Source of the DNA: a bacterium 1XD21-70
Lineage (GTDB): Bacteria; Bacillota; Clostridia; Lachnospirales; Lachnospiraceae
Direction: 5' to 3'
NCBI GenBank assembly: GCA_003669055.1
Contig: RAYB01000014.1
Span: 1 to 64,000 of the forward strand
Length of the DNA: 64,000 nucleotides
The notes below the pieces were generated by a model. The model searched no databases. It had not been told where the DNA came from and saw only the letters and a list, made by a program, of their open reading frames with translations. This document shows positions 26,163 to 34,630 of this stretch, piece after piece; within the stretch, counting starts at the first letter, position 1; every line of letters starts with the position of its first letter. Made by a program: the position numbers and the translations under genes.

Positions 26163-26918
26163 ATGAAAAAACTATATTCATGGAATGTCAACGGCCTGCG
26201 TGCCTGTATGGAAAAAGGCTTTATGGAATTTTTAACCAGGGAAGACCCGGATGTGCTGTGCGTGCAGGAGACCAAGATGCAGCCGGAACAGGCAGATTTT
26301 GAGTTCCCGGGATATGAAGTGTACTGGAACAGCGCGGTGAAGAAGGGGTATTCGGGGACAGCGGTGCTGACGAAGGAAAAGCCGCTGGCTGTATTTTATG
26401 ACTTGGGGACGTACAAGCACAATACGGAGGGCCGGGCGCTGACATTGGAATATCCGGATTATTTCCTGGTCAATGTCTATGTGCCAAACTCGCAGAACGG
26501 GCTGGCACGGATTGGTTACCGGATGGAGTGGGAAGATGATTTCCGTGCCTACTTAGGGTCATTGAAGGAGAAAAAGCCTGTTATTGTGACCGGGGATTTC
26601 AACGTGGCCAAGGAAGAGATCGACTTGAAGAACCCGAAGGCCAACCGGGGAAACGCAGGGTTTTCCGATGAGGAGAGGGAGAAGATGAAAGAACTTTTGG
26701 CCTCCGGGTTTGTCGATTCCTTCCGCTATCTGTACCCGGACAAGACGGATGCCTATAGCTGGTGGTCGTACCGTTTTAAGGCCAGGGAGCGGAATGCAGG
26801 CTGGCGGATTGACTATTTTTTGGTGTCGTCCGGGTATGAAGGGCATATTGCGGACAGCCTGATCCTTGCAGAACAGACAGGGAGCGACCACTGCCCGGTG
26901 GAACTTATACTCAAATAG
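26163..26918 (+). CDS. xth: Exodeoxyribonuclease III (AP endonuclease)
   Basis: The 251-residue base-excision repair enzyme of the ExoIII/APE1 family cuts DNA at abasic sites. The conserved blocks are all present: WNVNGLRA, VQETKMQ (metal-binding Glu), GDFNVA, SWWSYRFKARERNAGWRIDY and the terminal SDHCPVEL. Length is normal. AAAGGA lies close before the ATG. It is monocistronic by its own promoter and the shared terminator downstream. Confidence 0.95.
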   Translation: MKKLYSWNVNGLRACMEKGFMEFLTREDPDVLCVQETKMQPEQADFEFPGYEVYWNSAVKKGYSGTAVLTKEKPLAVFYDLGTYKHNTEGRALTLEYPDYFLVNVYVPNSQNGLARIGYRMEWEDDFRAYLGSLKEKKPVIVTGDFNVAKEEIDLKNPKANRGNAGFSDEEREKMKELLASGFVDSFRYLYPDKTDAYSWWSYRFKARERNAGWRIDYFLVSSGYEGHIADSLILAEQTGSDHCPVELILK

Positions 26919-26919
26919 A

Positions 26920-26971
26920 AAAATACCCTCCGTAGGAAAGAGGTGTTTCCCTGCCTGCGGAGGGTATTTTT
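26920..26971. terminator. Bidirectional terminator between xth and the MATE gene
   Basis: AAAATACCCTCCG (26920-26932) pairs with CGGAGGGTATTTT (26958-26970). T runs on both strands let it stop xth on the plus strand and the MATE gene on the minus strand, whose stop codon overlaps it. Confidence 0.85.
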
Positions 26972-28316
26972 AATAATGGTACTTTTTCCTTTTCCCCACC
27001 AGGAATGCCGCGGAGACCAGGACTGCCAGAAATTCTGCCACAACCATGGAAACCCAGATGCCGTCAAGCCCCCAGATGAGCGGCAGGAGCAGCACGGCGG
27101 CTACCTGGAATACGAGCGTCCGCAAAGAGGAGATCAGTGCAGAGGTCAGCCCGTCGTTGAGAGCCGTGAAAAATCCGGAGCCGAAGATGGCAAACCCGGC
27201 AAACAGGAAAGAAAATGCGTAAATCGAGAACGCATGGAGGGTCATCGCCAAAAGCCCTTCATCGTAGCTGGCAAACATCAAAGACAGAGGCCTGGCCAGC
27301 ACCAGGGAGGAGGCAAACATGAATACGGCAAAGGAACTGACGACGGTGAGGCTTTTTTTCAGCAGGCTTTTCAGTTCGGCAAAGCTGCCGGCGCCATAGT
27401 GGTACCCGATTACCGGCGCTGCTCCCACGGAAAAGCCGATGTAGGAGGCCAGAAAAATAAAATTGACGTACATCAGTACTCCGTAGGCAGCTACGCCGTC
27501 TTCCCCGGCATAGCGCAGAAGCTGGACGTTGTACAGCATGCCGATGAGGGAGGAAGATATATTGCTCATCAGTTCGGAGGAGCCGTTGGCGCAGATTCTC
27601 ACAAGGGCGCTGCCGTCAAAATGTGCCCTTGTGAGGCGCAGGAGGCTGGTATTAGGGCGGGAAAAGTAAAGGAGCGGGAGTATGCCGCCCACAACCTGCC
27701 CGATCGCGGTGGCCGCTGCCGCCCCGAAAAGCCCCCAGGGAAGTACGGCGACAAACAGGGCATCCAGCACAGCATTGGTCAGGCCTGCGGCAAGGGTGAT
27801 ATACAATCCTAACTGGGGCTTGCCGGCCGTGGCAAACAGGCATTGGAATTCGTATTGGAGGATCGCCGCCGGGATCGCCGGAAGGATCGCCCTGCCATAG
27901 GCCACACAATCTTCCAGGAGCGCGCCCCTGGCGCCGAGGAAGGCCATGGCAGGCCGTAAGAAGGCCAGCCCCAGGATGGCCAGCACAATGCCAAAGACGG
28001 CCGAGACAACGATCAGCATGGAAAAGAGGGAGTTGGCCTTTTCCTTGTCGCCCTTCCCCAAAGTCAGGGCAATCAGGGCACCGCCGCCGGTGCCGAACAT
28101 GAGGCCGACACTGCTCAAAGCCATCAGTGCAGGCATGATAAAGTTGACGGCGGTAAAGGCCGTCTTCCCCACATAGTTGGAGACAAAAAATCCGTCCACT
28201 ACCCCATAAACAGAGGTGAATATGAGCATGATAATGGATGGGAAGGTAAAACGCAGCAGGCGTTTGTAATTAAAGTGGTCAGATAATTGGATCAAATCGC
28301 GTTGTTTCTTAAACAT
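26970..28316 (-). CDS. MATE family efflux transporter
   Basis: This 448-residue inner-membrane antiporter of the multidrug and toxin extrusion family has 12 predicted membrane segments. The start region RFTFPSIIMLIFTSVYGVVD and the segment ISSSLIGMLYNVQLLRYAGE are typical of the DinF-like/MepA-like branch. ATG 28316 follows GAGGG; a longer frame to 28454 runs into the marR gene and is not used. It lies 31 bases after marR in the same operon, so the MarR protein should control it. Substrate is unknown. Confidence 0.9.
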   Translation of the reverse strand: MFKKQRDLIQLSDHFNYKRLLRFTFPSIIMLIFTSVYGVVDGFFVSNYVGKTAFTAVNFIMPALMALSSVGLMFGTGGGALIALTLGKGDKEKANSLFSMLIVVSAVFGIVLAILGLAFLRPAMAFLGARGALLEDCVAYGRAILPAIPAAILQYEFQCLFATAGKPQLGLYITLAAGLTNAVLDALFVAVLPWGLFGAAAATAIGQVVGGILPLLYFSRPNTSLLRLTRAHFDGSALVRICANGSSELMSNISSSLIGMLYNVQLLRYAGEDGVAAYGVLMYVNFIFLASYIGFSVGAAPVIGYHYGAGSFAELKSLLKKSLTVVSSFAVFMFASSLVLARPLSLMFASYDEGLLAMTLHAFSIYAFSFLFAGFAIFGSGFFTALNDGLTSALISSLRTLVFQVAAVLLLPLIWGLDGIWVSMVVAEFLAVLVSAAFLVGKRKKYHY

Positions 28317-28347
28317 AGTACCCTCGTCCTTTAATGGTTTATTTAGG

Positions 28348-28785
28348 CTACAGATCTTTTGCCTTCTCCTGCAGGGCACGGAGGAAAGCCTCTGTAAGCC
28401 CCAAGTAATTCTGTACATCTTCCTGCGGCCAGGAGGCGAAAATCTCATTCTCAATTTGGATCACCCGCCCTGCGGTCTGCCCGGCTAAGTGTATGCCTGC
28501 TTTTGTAAGGCAGACGTTTTTCGATTTTTGGCCGGCGGATTCCAGGTAGAGGATACCGTCAGATTCCAGCTTACGGATGGCGGAATTGACGGTCTGCTTG
28601 CTAAGGCCGGAACGGCGGCAGATATCCTGCAAAAGGCAGCTGGTTCCGTTGTCGCAGATGGTGTAGAGGACAATCATCGCGCTGTCAGACAGCCCCAGCT
28701 TTAAGGACATCTCATGGTATGCGGCGTCAATCTCGCCGATCAGGTGGTTATAGCGCTTCATGATTAGGGATGGGTTGCAGTTCAT
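28348..28785 (-). CDS. MarR family transcription regulator
   Basis: The 145-residue winged-helix repressor contains the recognition region CRRSGLSKQTVNSAIRKLES (about 60-79) and wing GQKSKNVCLTKAG. ATG 28785 is 11 bases after GGAGG. The operon promoter has one palindrome inside its spacer and a second over the start site, so the protein most likely represses itself and the MATE pump until an inducer binds. Confidence 0.9.
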   Translation of the reverse strand: MNCNPSLIMKRYNHLIGEIDAAYHEMSLKLGLSDSAMIVLYTICDNGTSCLLQDICRRSGLSKQTVNSAIRKLESDGILYLESAGQKSKNVCLTKAGIHLAGQTAGRVIQIENEIFASWPQEDVQNYLGLTEAFLRALQEKAKDL

Positions 28786-28837
28786 GGGCAATGTCACCTC
28801 CGGTTAGTGTGAAACTGAAATATTCATAGGAAATATT

Positions 28838-28886
28838 GGTATGAAATCGTACCGGGAATTATAGTATGAATTCATACCAATGTCAA
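28838..28886 (-). promoter_or_regulatory. Consensus promoter with two MarR operators
   Basis: Minus strand TTGACA (28886-28881), 17 bases, TATAAT (28863-28858), a perfect match to the vegetative consensus. The spacer holds the perfect palindrome GTATGAATTCATAC (28864-28877). A related site GGTATGAAATCGTACC (28838-28853) covers the start of transcription. Confidence 0.85.
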
Positions 28887-29032
28887 GAGGAAATTAAATT
28901 TAATGAAATATTCTCTTGTAAAAATACAGGGAACCGTTAAAATAAAGGCATAACGATTAAATTAGCTATCAATAAGCAAACAGAAAGGTGAATTTTTTCA
29001 ATATAATACCTGGGAAAGGGATGGAGGAAGGC

Positions 29033-29830
29033 ATGGATAACATAAAATATTACGATATCGGGCTGAACCTGTTTTGTAAGCAGTTTCCGGATCCGGAAAG
29101 GATTGTAAAAAATGCTGCTTCTGCAGGGGTGTGCTGTATCTTAACCGGGACAGACCGCCGAGAAAACCAGCTGGTTGATGCATTTGTCAGGAAGCACGAA
29201 GTTTTCGGGACTGTGGGCATCCACCCGCACAATGCGGATTCTGCGAAAAAGGAAGATTTTGAACAGATCGGGCAGCTGGCTGCAAAAAACGGCCGGATTG
29301 TTGCAATCGGGGAGTGCGGCCTGGATTTTGACCGCATGTTTTCTTCACGGGAAAATCAGGTCAGGTGCCTGGAAAAGCATATTGTGCTGGCAGAACGGCT
29401 GGATAAGCCGCTGTTTTTGCATGAACGTGCGGCTGCCGGGGAGTTCGCTAAAAGATTTAGGAAGCATCCGGATATCTGCAAAAGGTCGGTGGTTCATTGC
29501 TTTACCGGGGATAAAAGGACGCTGGACCAGTATTTATCCATGGGATTTTCCATTGGGATTACCGGGTGGATCTGTGACGACCGGAGGGGAGGGGAACTGA
29601 GGGAGGCGGTGAAGATGATCCCTCTTGACCGCGTCTTAATCGAGACGGACGCCCCCTACCTGACGCCGCGCAGCATTGCAGGGCTGGCAAGAACCAATGT
29701 GCCGGAGAATATCGTGTATGTGGCGCGTGAACTGGCCAAGCACATGAAAATAGAGGAAGAGGAACTGATTCTGCATGCAAGGCAGAATACGGAGAGGATT
29801 TTTGGGATCAAGAGGGAGAAGATGGCATGA
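29033..29830 (+). CDS. TatD family metal-dependent hydrolase
   Basis: The 265-residue TIM-barrel hydrolase is of the TatD family (DNase/RNase-type in characterised members). Metal-binding elements are visible: GTVGIHPHNAD, IGECGLDFDRM, LFLHERAA, SVVHCFTG and LIETDAPYL. The start at 29033 follows GGAGG by 5 bases; earlier in-frame starts have poor sites. It overlaps DUF503 by 4 bases (ATGA). A minus-10 TAAAAT at 28938-28943 with TTGTAA upstream is the probable promoter. Divergent from marR. Confidence 0.88.
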   Translation: MDNIKYYDIGLNLFCKQFPDPERIVKNAASAGVCCILTGTDRRENQLVDAFVRKHEVFGTVGIHPHNADSAKKEDFEQIGQLAAKNGRIVAIGECGLDFDRMFSSRENQVRCLEKHIVLAERLDKPLFLHERAAAGEFAKRFRKHPDICKRSVVHCFTGDKRTLDQYLSMGFSIGITGWICDDRRGGELREAVKMIPLDRVLIETDAPYLTPRSIAGLARTNVPENIVYVARELAKHMKIEEEELILHARQNTERIFGIKREKMA

Positions 29831-30108
29831 GAATCGCAGTGCTGAAGATAAAATTATATGCCCCCTGGGTGCATTCTTTAAAGGAGAAGCGGATGGTTGT
29901 AAAAAGCATCCTGGCCAAAATCCGCAACAAATTCCAGGTGTCGGCGGCAGAGGTGGAGGATCAGGATATCCATCAGTCGATTGTCGTCGGCGTGGCGGCG
30001 ATTGTGCCCCACAGCGCCCAGGCGGACAGCATGATGGAGGAAATCGCCAGGTTTGTGGAGCAGAATACAGAGGCGGAGATTGTGGCGGAGGAGAGGGAAC
30101 TTCGGTAA
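29827..30108 (+). CDS. DUF503 (YlxP-like) protein
   Basis: The 93-residue protein matches the DUF503 family: hydrophobic N-terminal strand (IAVLKIKLYAPWVHSLKEKR) and KSILAKIRNKFQVSAAEV. B. subtilis YlxP belongs to this family and is linked to ribosome genes; no biochemical role is established here. It shares an ATGA overlap with tatD, so the two are translated together. Confidence 0.85.
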   Translation: MRIAVLKIKLYAPWVHSLKEKRMVVKSILAKIRNKFQVSAAEVEDQDIHQSIVVGVAAIVPHSAQADSMMEEIARFVEQNTEAEIVAEERELR

Positions 30109-30123
30109 AGGGGGAAGAGAGAT

Positions 30124-30695
30124 TTGAAACAGGATCTTTGCAATTTTTATGCGGTGGACCATCTGCTGGTGGCAGATGCATCTATACTAAATAAGCTGTC
30201 GCCGTTTTTTGCCATCATTTTCTCTTACCTGCTGCTGAAAGAACGTATCACTTTTTTCCAGGCAGCCTGTGTGGGGGCGGCTTTTGCGGGATGCCTGTTT
30301 ATCGTAAAGCCTGGCTTCCAGAACACGGCCTGGCCTGCGGCCATGGTAGGGGTGTGCGGCGGCCTTGGGGCAGGGATTGCCTATACTATGGTGCGGAAAC
30401 TAGGTTCCATGGGAGTGAAGGGGCCTGTGATCGTGTTCTGCTTTTCCCTGGCCTCCTGTTTGATCGTGGCGCCGAGGCTGTTATTCCGTTTTGCCCCGAT
30501 GTCTCTGCGCCAGCTGGCGGTGCTTTTGTTAGCAGGTGTGTGCTTTATGACTATTCCCAGATTATCTTCGCCACGGTGCTGGGATATGTAATGTTCGGGG
30601 AGATGCCGGACAGGTATAGCTTTGTGGGATATTCCTTGATTGTGGCTGCATCCCTGGTGATGTTTGCCTATAACCGCAGGGCAGAAAATATATGA
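30124..30695 (+). pseudogene. EamA/DMT-family permease, truncated and frameshifted
   Basis: About the C-terminal two thirds of a drug/metabolite transporter remains. One frame encodes NFYAVDHLLVADASILNKL and three membrane segments to about 30540. The sequence then continues one frame over as YDYSQIIFATVLGYVMFGE and SLIVAASLVMFAYNRR to 30695. The N-terminal segments are missing and the join around 30540-30550 has lost sequence. It cannot make a complete transporter. Confidence 0.8.
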
Positions 30696-30748
30696 CAGGC
30701 CGCAGCCGGGCTAAACCGGCCGGTTCGGTGAAAGGAAGGTGGATAATT

Positions 30749-31219
30749 GTGAAACTGCTTTTTAAACAACGCTTTTTTTCATGGTTTGACAGCTATGATA
30801 TCTATGATGAAGAGGGAAATACCGTATATGTGGTTAAGGGGCAGCTTTCCTGGGGGCATTGCCTGAAGATTTTTGACAGTGCGGGGAAAGAGGTCGGGAC
30901 AGTGCAGGAGAAGGTCTTCACCTTGCTGCCGGAATTTTGTCTGTATCTGGGAGATACCTGTATCGGGAGTATTTATAAGGAATTTAGCCTATTTAAGAGT
31001 AAATTTGTCATTGATTATAACGGCTGGCGGGTAGAAGGGGATTTTATGGGATGGGATTACCAGGTGCTGAACCGGGCAGGAAGGCAGGTGGCGAAGGTAT
31101 CCAAGCAGCTGTTCAACTGGACGGATACCTATGTGATTGATGTCTGTGACCCGGCGGACAGTGTGTGCGCCCTTATGCTGGTGCTTGCCATTGACGCGGA
31201 GAAATGTTCCCGGGATTAG
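30749..31219 (+). CDS. LURP-one-related family protein
   Basis: The 156-residue protein resembles the LURP-one/DUF567 beta-barrel fold, with FSWFDSYDIYDEEGNTVYVV, a second repeat-like strand set and the TDTYVIDVCDPAD segment. The fold resembles Tubby and phospholipid scramblase domains. GTG 30749 is chosen because AAGGTGG precedes it. Bacterial members have no settled function; membrane association is possible. Confidence 0.75.
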   Translation: MKLLFKQRFFSWFDSYDIYDEEGNTVYVVKGQLSWGHCLKIFDSAGKEVGTVQEKVFTLLPEFCLYLGDTCIGSIYKEFSLFKSKFVIDYNGWRVEGDFMGWDYQVLNRAGRQVAKVSKQLFNWTDTYVIDVCDPADSVCALMLVLAIDAEKCSRD

Positions 31220-31301
31220 TGTGTGGGCATCGTTGGGTGAAGCCAATGCGGCAAAGAAAAATGCAGGAAGGATATTGGAAGAAAGAAAGGAGACGAGAAT
31301 A

Positions 31302-31661
31302 ATGGGATGTTTGGGAAATGTGATCTGGTTTATTTGCGGAGGCTTTATCAGCGGCCTGAGCTGGTGTCTGGCGGGATGTCTGTGGTGCATTACGGTTATT
31401 GGGATACCGGTGGGGCTGCAGTGCTTTAAGCTGGCTTCGATGAGTTTCTTCCCTTTTGGGAAAGAGGTGCAGTACGGCGGCGGGGCGGGGTCATTTCTGT
31501 TAAATGTGATCTGGCTTTTGGTGTCAGGCTTGCCGCTTGCCCTGGAGCATCTGTTTTTGGGGCTGCTGCTTTGTGTGACTGTTGTGGGGATTCCTTTTGG
31601 CCTGCAGCAGTTTAAGCTGGCAAAGCTGGCGCTGATGCCTTTTGGGGCAGTGATTGTATGA
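31302..31661 (+). CDS. YccF domain membrane protein
   Basis: The 119-residue membrane protein of the YccF (DUF307) family has two copies of a motif around GIPVGLQCFKLA and GIPFGLQQFKLAKLAL, each following membrane segments. AAAGGAG precedes ATG 31302; a longer frame to 31137 overlaps the upstream gene. Its stop overlaps the next start (ATGATG). Function unknown. Confidence 0.85.
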   Translation: MGCLGNVIWFICGGFISGLSWCLAGCLWCITVIGIPVGLQCFKLASMSFFPFGKEVQYGGGAGSFLLNVIWLLVSGLPLALEHLFLGLLLCVTVVGIPFGLQQFKLAKLALMPFGAVIV

Positions 31662-32020
31662 TGGATTTTAAGGAACTGATACAGACTGAGGAATATGGTT
31701 TTCTGCGGGACAATCCCAGGCTGGGGGACAGGATTATGCTGTTGGGGCTGGGGGGAAGCCATGCTTATGGGACGAACCAGGAGGGGAGCGATGTTGACCT
31801 TCGGGGAGTTACCCTTCAGCTTCCATCTGATCTGATCTGGATGACGCGGTTTGAGCAGTATGAGGACAACAAAACCGATACCGTGGTCTATGGATTTAAC
31901 AAGATCATCCGGCTTTTGCTGGAATGTAATCCCAACACTTGTGAGATTCTGGGGCTGGATGAGGGCAGGGATGTGATTGGATATGGTGGCTGGAAGAAGG
32001 AAAGGGAGGCTCATTTCTGA
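31658..32020 (+). pseudogene. RlaP-type nucleotidyltransferase, N-terminal fragment
   Basis: The 120 residues cover the N-terminal catalytic part of a predicted nucleotidyltransferase (polymerase beta-like, RlaP family). GGSHAYGTNQEGSDVDLRGV holds the GS and DxD motifs. Family members run to about 250-350 residues, so most of the protein is missing; the frame ends in unrelated codons at 32020. RlaP proteins are linked with RNA-repair operons containing rtcB. It lies just ahead of kptA. Confidence 0.75.
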
Positions 32021-32046
32021 TAGCTGCGGGGAGGGATGGGAGGAAA

Positions 32047-32628
32047 ATGAAGAGGAAAAGCGGAAGGAATTCAGACAGTACAAGTAAATTTATCAGCCTG
32101 GTTCTCAGGCATCGTCCGGAGGCGGTTGGAATCACCCTGGATGAACATGGGTGGGCTGATGTGAAGGAACTGATCAGGGGGATTCAGGAAAGCAGGCCTT
32201 TTGACCGGGAAATGTTAGAGGAGATCGTGGCTTTGGATGAAAAGCAGCGTTATTCTTTCAGCCCGGATAAGAGGCTGATTCGGGCAAACCAGGGACATTC
32301 CATCCCGGTGGATGTGGAACTGCCGGTGGCAAAGCCGCCGGAGTATCTGTATCATGGAACGGGGAGAAAGTATGTGGAGTCGATTGAGCGGTCAGGGCTG
32401 ATGCCAAAGGGCAGGCTGTATGTCCATCTTTCCGGGGATACGGACACGGCAGTTAAGGTCGGCAGCCGTCATGGGGAGCCGGTGGTCTACCGGGTCAGCA
32501 GCGGGAGGATGCAGAAGGCAGGGCATGTGTTTTACCGGTCTGTGAATGGAGTGTGGCTGATCAAGGCTGTGCCAGTGGAGTATCTGGAAAGAGCGGAGAT
32601 TGTGCGTGAGAGAGGTGATAGCCGGTGA
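32047..32628 (+). CDS. kptA: RNA 2'-phosphotransferase
   Basis: The 193-residue Tpt1/KptA enzyme moves a 2'-phosphate from spliced or repaired RNA to NAD, giving ADP-ribose 1''-2'' cyclic phosphate. SKFISLVLRHRPEAVGITL, RANQGHSIPVDVEL, LYHGTGRKYVESI and GLMPKGRLYVHLS give the catalytic Arg-His-Arg-Arg set of the family. Length and order are normal, so it appears intact. Bacteria lack the 2'-phosphate-producing tRNA splicing pathway, so its role is open; its neighbour is an RlaP fragment. Confidence 0.92.
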   Translation: MKRKSGRNSDSTSKFISLVLRHRPEAVGITLDEHGWADVKELIRGIQESRPFDREMLEEIVALDEKQRYSFSPDKRLIRANQGHSIPVDVELPVAKPPEYLYHGTGRKYVESIERSGLMPKGRLYVHLSGDTDTAVKVGSRHGEPVVYRVSSGRMQKAGHVFYRSVNGVWLIKAVPVEYLERAEIVRERGDSR

Positions 32629-32718
32629 TGGTGGGAGGAAGGCAGATATTTTATCATCCTGTGTGTAAACCGGCAGTTAGGAGTGATTAAGAGAGAGTGA
32701 AGGAAGAGGGAGAGGATT

Positions 32719-33093
32719 ATGGACAGAGATTTTCCGTTAAACCGATTTGATTTTTCGTCTTTCTTGGAATGGATTCAAGGGATTGAGGTGATTCCTGATA
32801 CCATAACGGATCGTGAAACAGGAATAGAATTTTATGGGGGAAATACGGTTTCAAGAGAGGATTTCATCTGTTTCCTGGAAAATTTTAATGAAATTGACAA
32901 CCTTGCCCAGAATGATGCGAAACAAGACTATGAAAAGCACCCGCAGTTTGGTGTTGAAAGTTACCAGTTTGAACCGTCATGGGTTGAGGTTAGTGGTGAC
33001 AAAGTTCGTGTTGAATATATTGGCAGTTTCGTAAATACTGAGTTTAATCTGACTTTTAAAAACAGAAATGGTGTGTGGGTTTTGGATAAATAA
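32719..33093 (+). CDS. Small acidic protein of unknown function
   Basis: This 124-residue soluble protein is rich in Asp, Glu, Phe and Trp, with a segment WVEVSGDKVRVEYIGSFVN that looks like an antiparallel sheet. AGAGGG precedes the ATG. AT content is higher than in kptA. Small acidic proteins of this type are often immunity proteins, but no toxin is nearby and I do not recognise a family. Confidence 0.6.
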   Translation: MDRDFPLNRFDFSSFLEWIQGIEVIPDTITDRETGIEFYGGNTVSREDFICFLENFNEIDNLAQNDAKQDYEKHPQFGVESYQFEPSWVEVSGDKVRVEYIGSFVNTEFNLTFKNRNGVWVLDK

Positions 33094-33221
33094 CAGGAAA
33101 TTGCAGTTTGCAGAGTGGTTCAGTGAGCAGAAATTCAGCAATCTGTGTGGCATAAACTTCTTTCTAAAGAGGGAGATAAGGGATAGCGGTAATATGTAGG
33201 ATTATGGTGGGAGGGAATATT

Positions 33222-33746
33222 GTGATAAGGGCATTTCAAAGTGGCGATTTAGACACAGTGATGCAAATATGGCTGGATACGAATATTCAAGCGCATGATT
33301 TTATCTCTGAAAAGCATTGGGGAGATCATCTTGAAACGGTGAAAAGCAGCTTGCCGAAAGCGGAAGTATATGTGTATGAAGAGAGGAATACCAATCAGAT
33401 AGAGGGTTTTATTGGATTGGTGGGCGATTATATCGCGGGGATTTTTGTAAGGGATGGTGCTCAGTCAAAGGGGATTGGGAAACAGTTGCTGGATTATGTG
33501 AAAAAATTCAAATCCAATCTGACTTTAAATGTTTATCAAAAAAATGTACGTGCCATGCGTTTTTATCAGAGAGAAGCTTTTGTGCTGAAGTCCGAGAGTA
33601 CGGATGAGAGTACAAAGGAAAAGGAGTTTGTGATGGTTTGGGAGCGTTATAGTATCTTGGCAGAAAAGGCGGGAAAGGGAAAGGGCGCTGAAAATGATAA
33701 GAGTGACAAGAGACCATGTAATCTATGCGTTCAGCAAAGAGGATAA
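33222..33746 (+). CDS. GNAT family N-acetyltransferase
   Basis: The 174-residue acetyltransferase carries the acetyl-CoA binding loop RDGAQSKGIGKQLLDYV (about 83-99) and a closing NVYQKNVRAMRFYQREAF. GTG 33222 is preferred because GGAGGG lies 6 bases upstream. The C-terminus extends about 20 residues beyond the fold and overlaps the amidase gene by 53 bases, so the end may have been changed by a nearby deletion. Substrate unknown. Confidence 0.8.
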   Translation: MIRAFQSGDLDTVMQIWLDTNIQAHDFISEKHWGDHLETVKSSLPKAEVYVYEERNTNQIEGFIGLVGDYIAGIFVRDGAQSKGIGKQLLDYVKKFKSNLTLNVYQKNVRAMRFYQREAFVLKSESTDESTKEKEFVMVWERYSILAEKAGKGKGAENDKSDKRPCNLCVQQRG

Positions 33747-34605
33747 GCCGGCGGCATTTGCAGAGCCGGGGCAGTGTGTGGAATTTGAGACCTATGACTG
33801 TTATCAGGGGGTGATGCTGAGGGAAGGCAGCAGCTTTGGGGATTTTGACCGCCGTTTCGGCAATCCGGCCACAGGGCCGCTGTATGTCAGGGGCGCCATG
33901 CCGGGAGACACTTTAAAAATTGAGATTCAGAAGCTTGAGGTGGGGCCGGTGGGGATACTGGATATCGGCGGATCCAGTGGTGCCTTAAAGGAGGCATTTG
34001 CCGGGAGGGAGCCGGTGATCAAGCGGCTTTGCGTGAGGGACGGCGTGATTGATTATGAGGGGATTGCAGTGGCGGCAAAGCCAATGATCGGTGTGATTGG
34101 CGTAGCGCCTGCCGGGGAGCCGGTGGGAACCCTGACTCCCATGAACCATGGCGGCAATATGGACTGTACCAGGATTGAGGAGGGGGCTGTCTTGTATCTT
34201 CCGGTCAGCGTGCAGGGCGCCCTGCTTTCTGTGGGTGACTTCCATGCCATTATGGGTGAGGGGGAAGTGGCCAATTGTGGGGTGGAGATTGAGGGGCGCA
34301 CGGTGTTGAAGGTGGATGTGCTCAGGCAGACAGGCATTTCCTGGCCCATGGTGGAAAATGGGGAGAGGTGGATAGCAATCGCCTGTGGAGACACCCTGGA
34401 TGATGCTGCCCATAAGGCAGTGGAGCAGATGTTTTGGTTCCTCTGCCAGAAAATGGGTTTGAGTGAGGTGGATGCGGGGATGCTGCTTGACATGGCCGGG
34501 GATTTGATGATCTGCCAGATAGTAAATCCTCAAAAGACCGTGCGGATGGAGGTGCCCAAGTGGCTGGTACATTCCATGCAGGAGAAGGGGCGGAAAGGCC
34601 AATAG
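33694..34605 (+). CDS. Acetamidase/formamidase family protein
   Basis: The 303-residue FmdA/AmdA-family hydrolase has segments GPLYVRGAMPGDTLKIEI, PMNHGGNMDCTRIEEGAVLYLPV and GDFHAIMGEGEV with the metal-binding His and Asp residues of the family. It probably releases ammonia from a short amide. It starts inside the acetyltransferase gene, but the overlap may be a chance junction. GGGCGCTGAAA precedes the ATG, a weak ribosome-binding site. Confidence 0.88.
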   Translation: MIRVTRDHVIYAFSKEDKPAAFAEPGQCVEFETYDCYQGVMLREGSSFGDFDRRFGNPATGPLYVRGAMPGDTLKIEIQKLEVGPVGILDIGGSSGALKEAFAGREPVIKRLCVRDGVIDYEGIAVAAKPMIGVIGVAPAGEPVGTLTPMNHGGNMDCTRIEEGAVLYLPVSVQGALLSVGDFHAIMGEGEVANCGVEIEGRTVLKVDVLRQTGISWPMVENGERWIAIACGDTLDDAAHKAVEQMFWFLCQKMGLSEVDAGMLLDMAGDLMICQIVNPQKTVRMEVPKWLVHSMQEKGRKGQ

Positions 34606-34630
34606 TTTTTGTGGAGGGCGAGAAGGAAGC

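Noticed and set aside
21092-26918. A Ro60 (TROVE) or RtcB gene near the Y-RNA-like element
   Set aside because: I looked at all genes here and none has TROVE/vWA or RtcB motifs. If present they are outside the window.
30989-32083. 364-residue minus-strand frame opposite YccF and RlaP
   Set aside because: It covers three genes on the other strand and has no start signal; composition is unlike a real protein.
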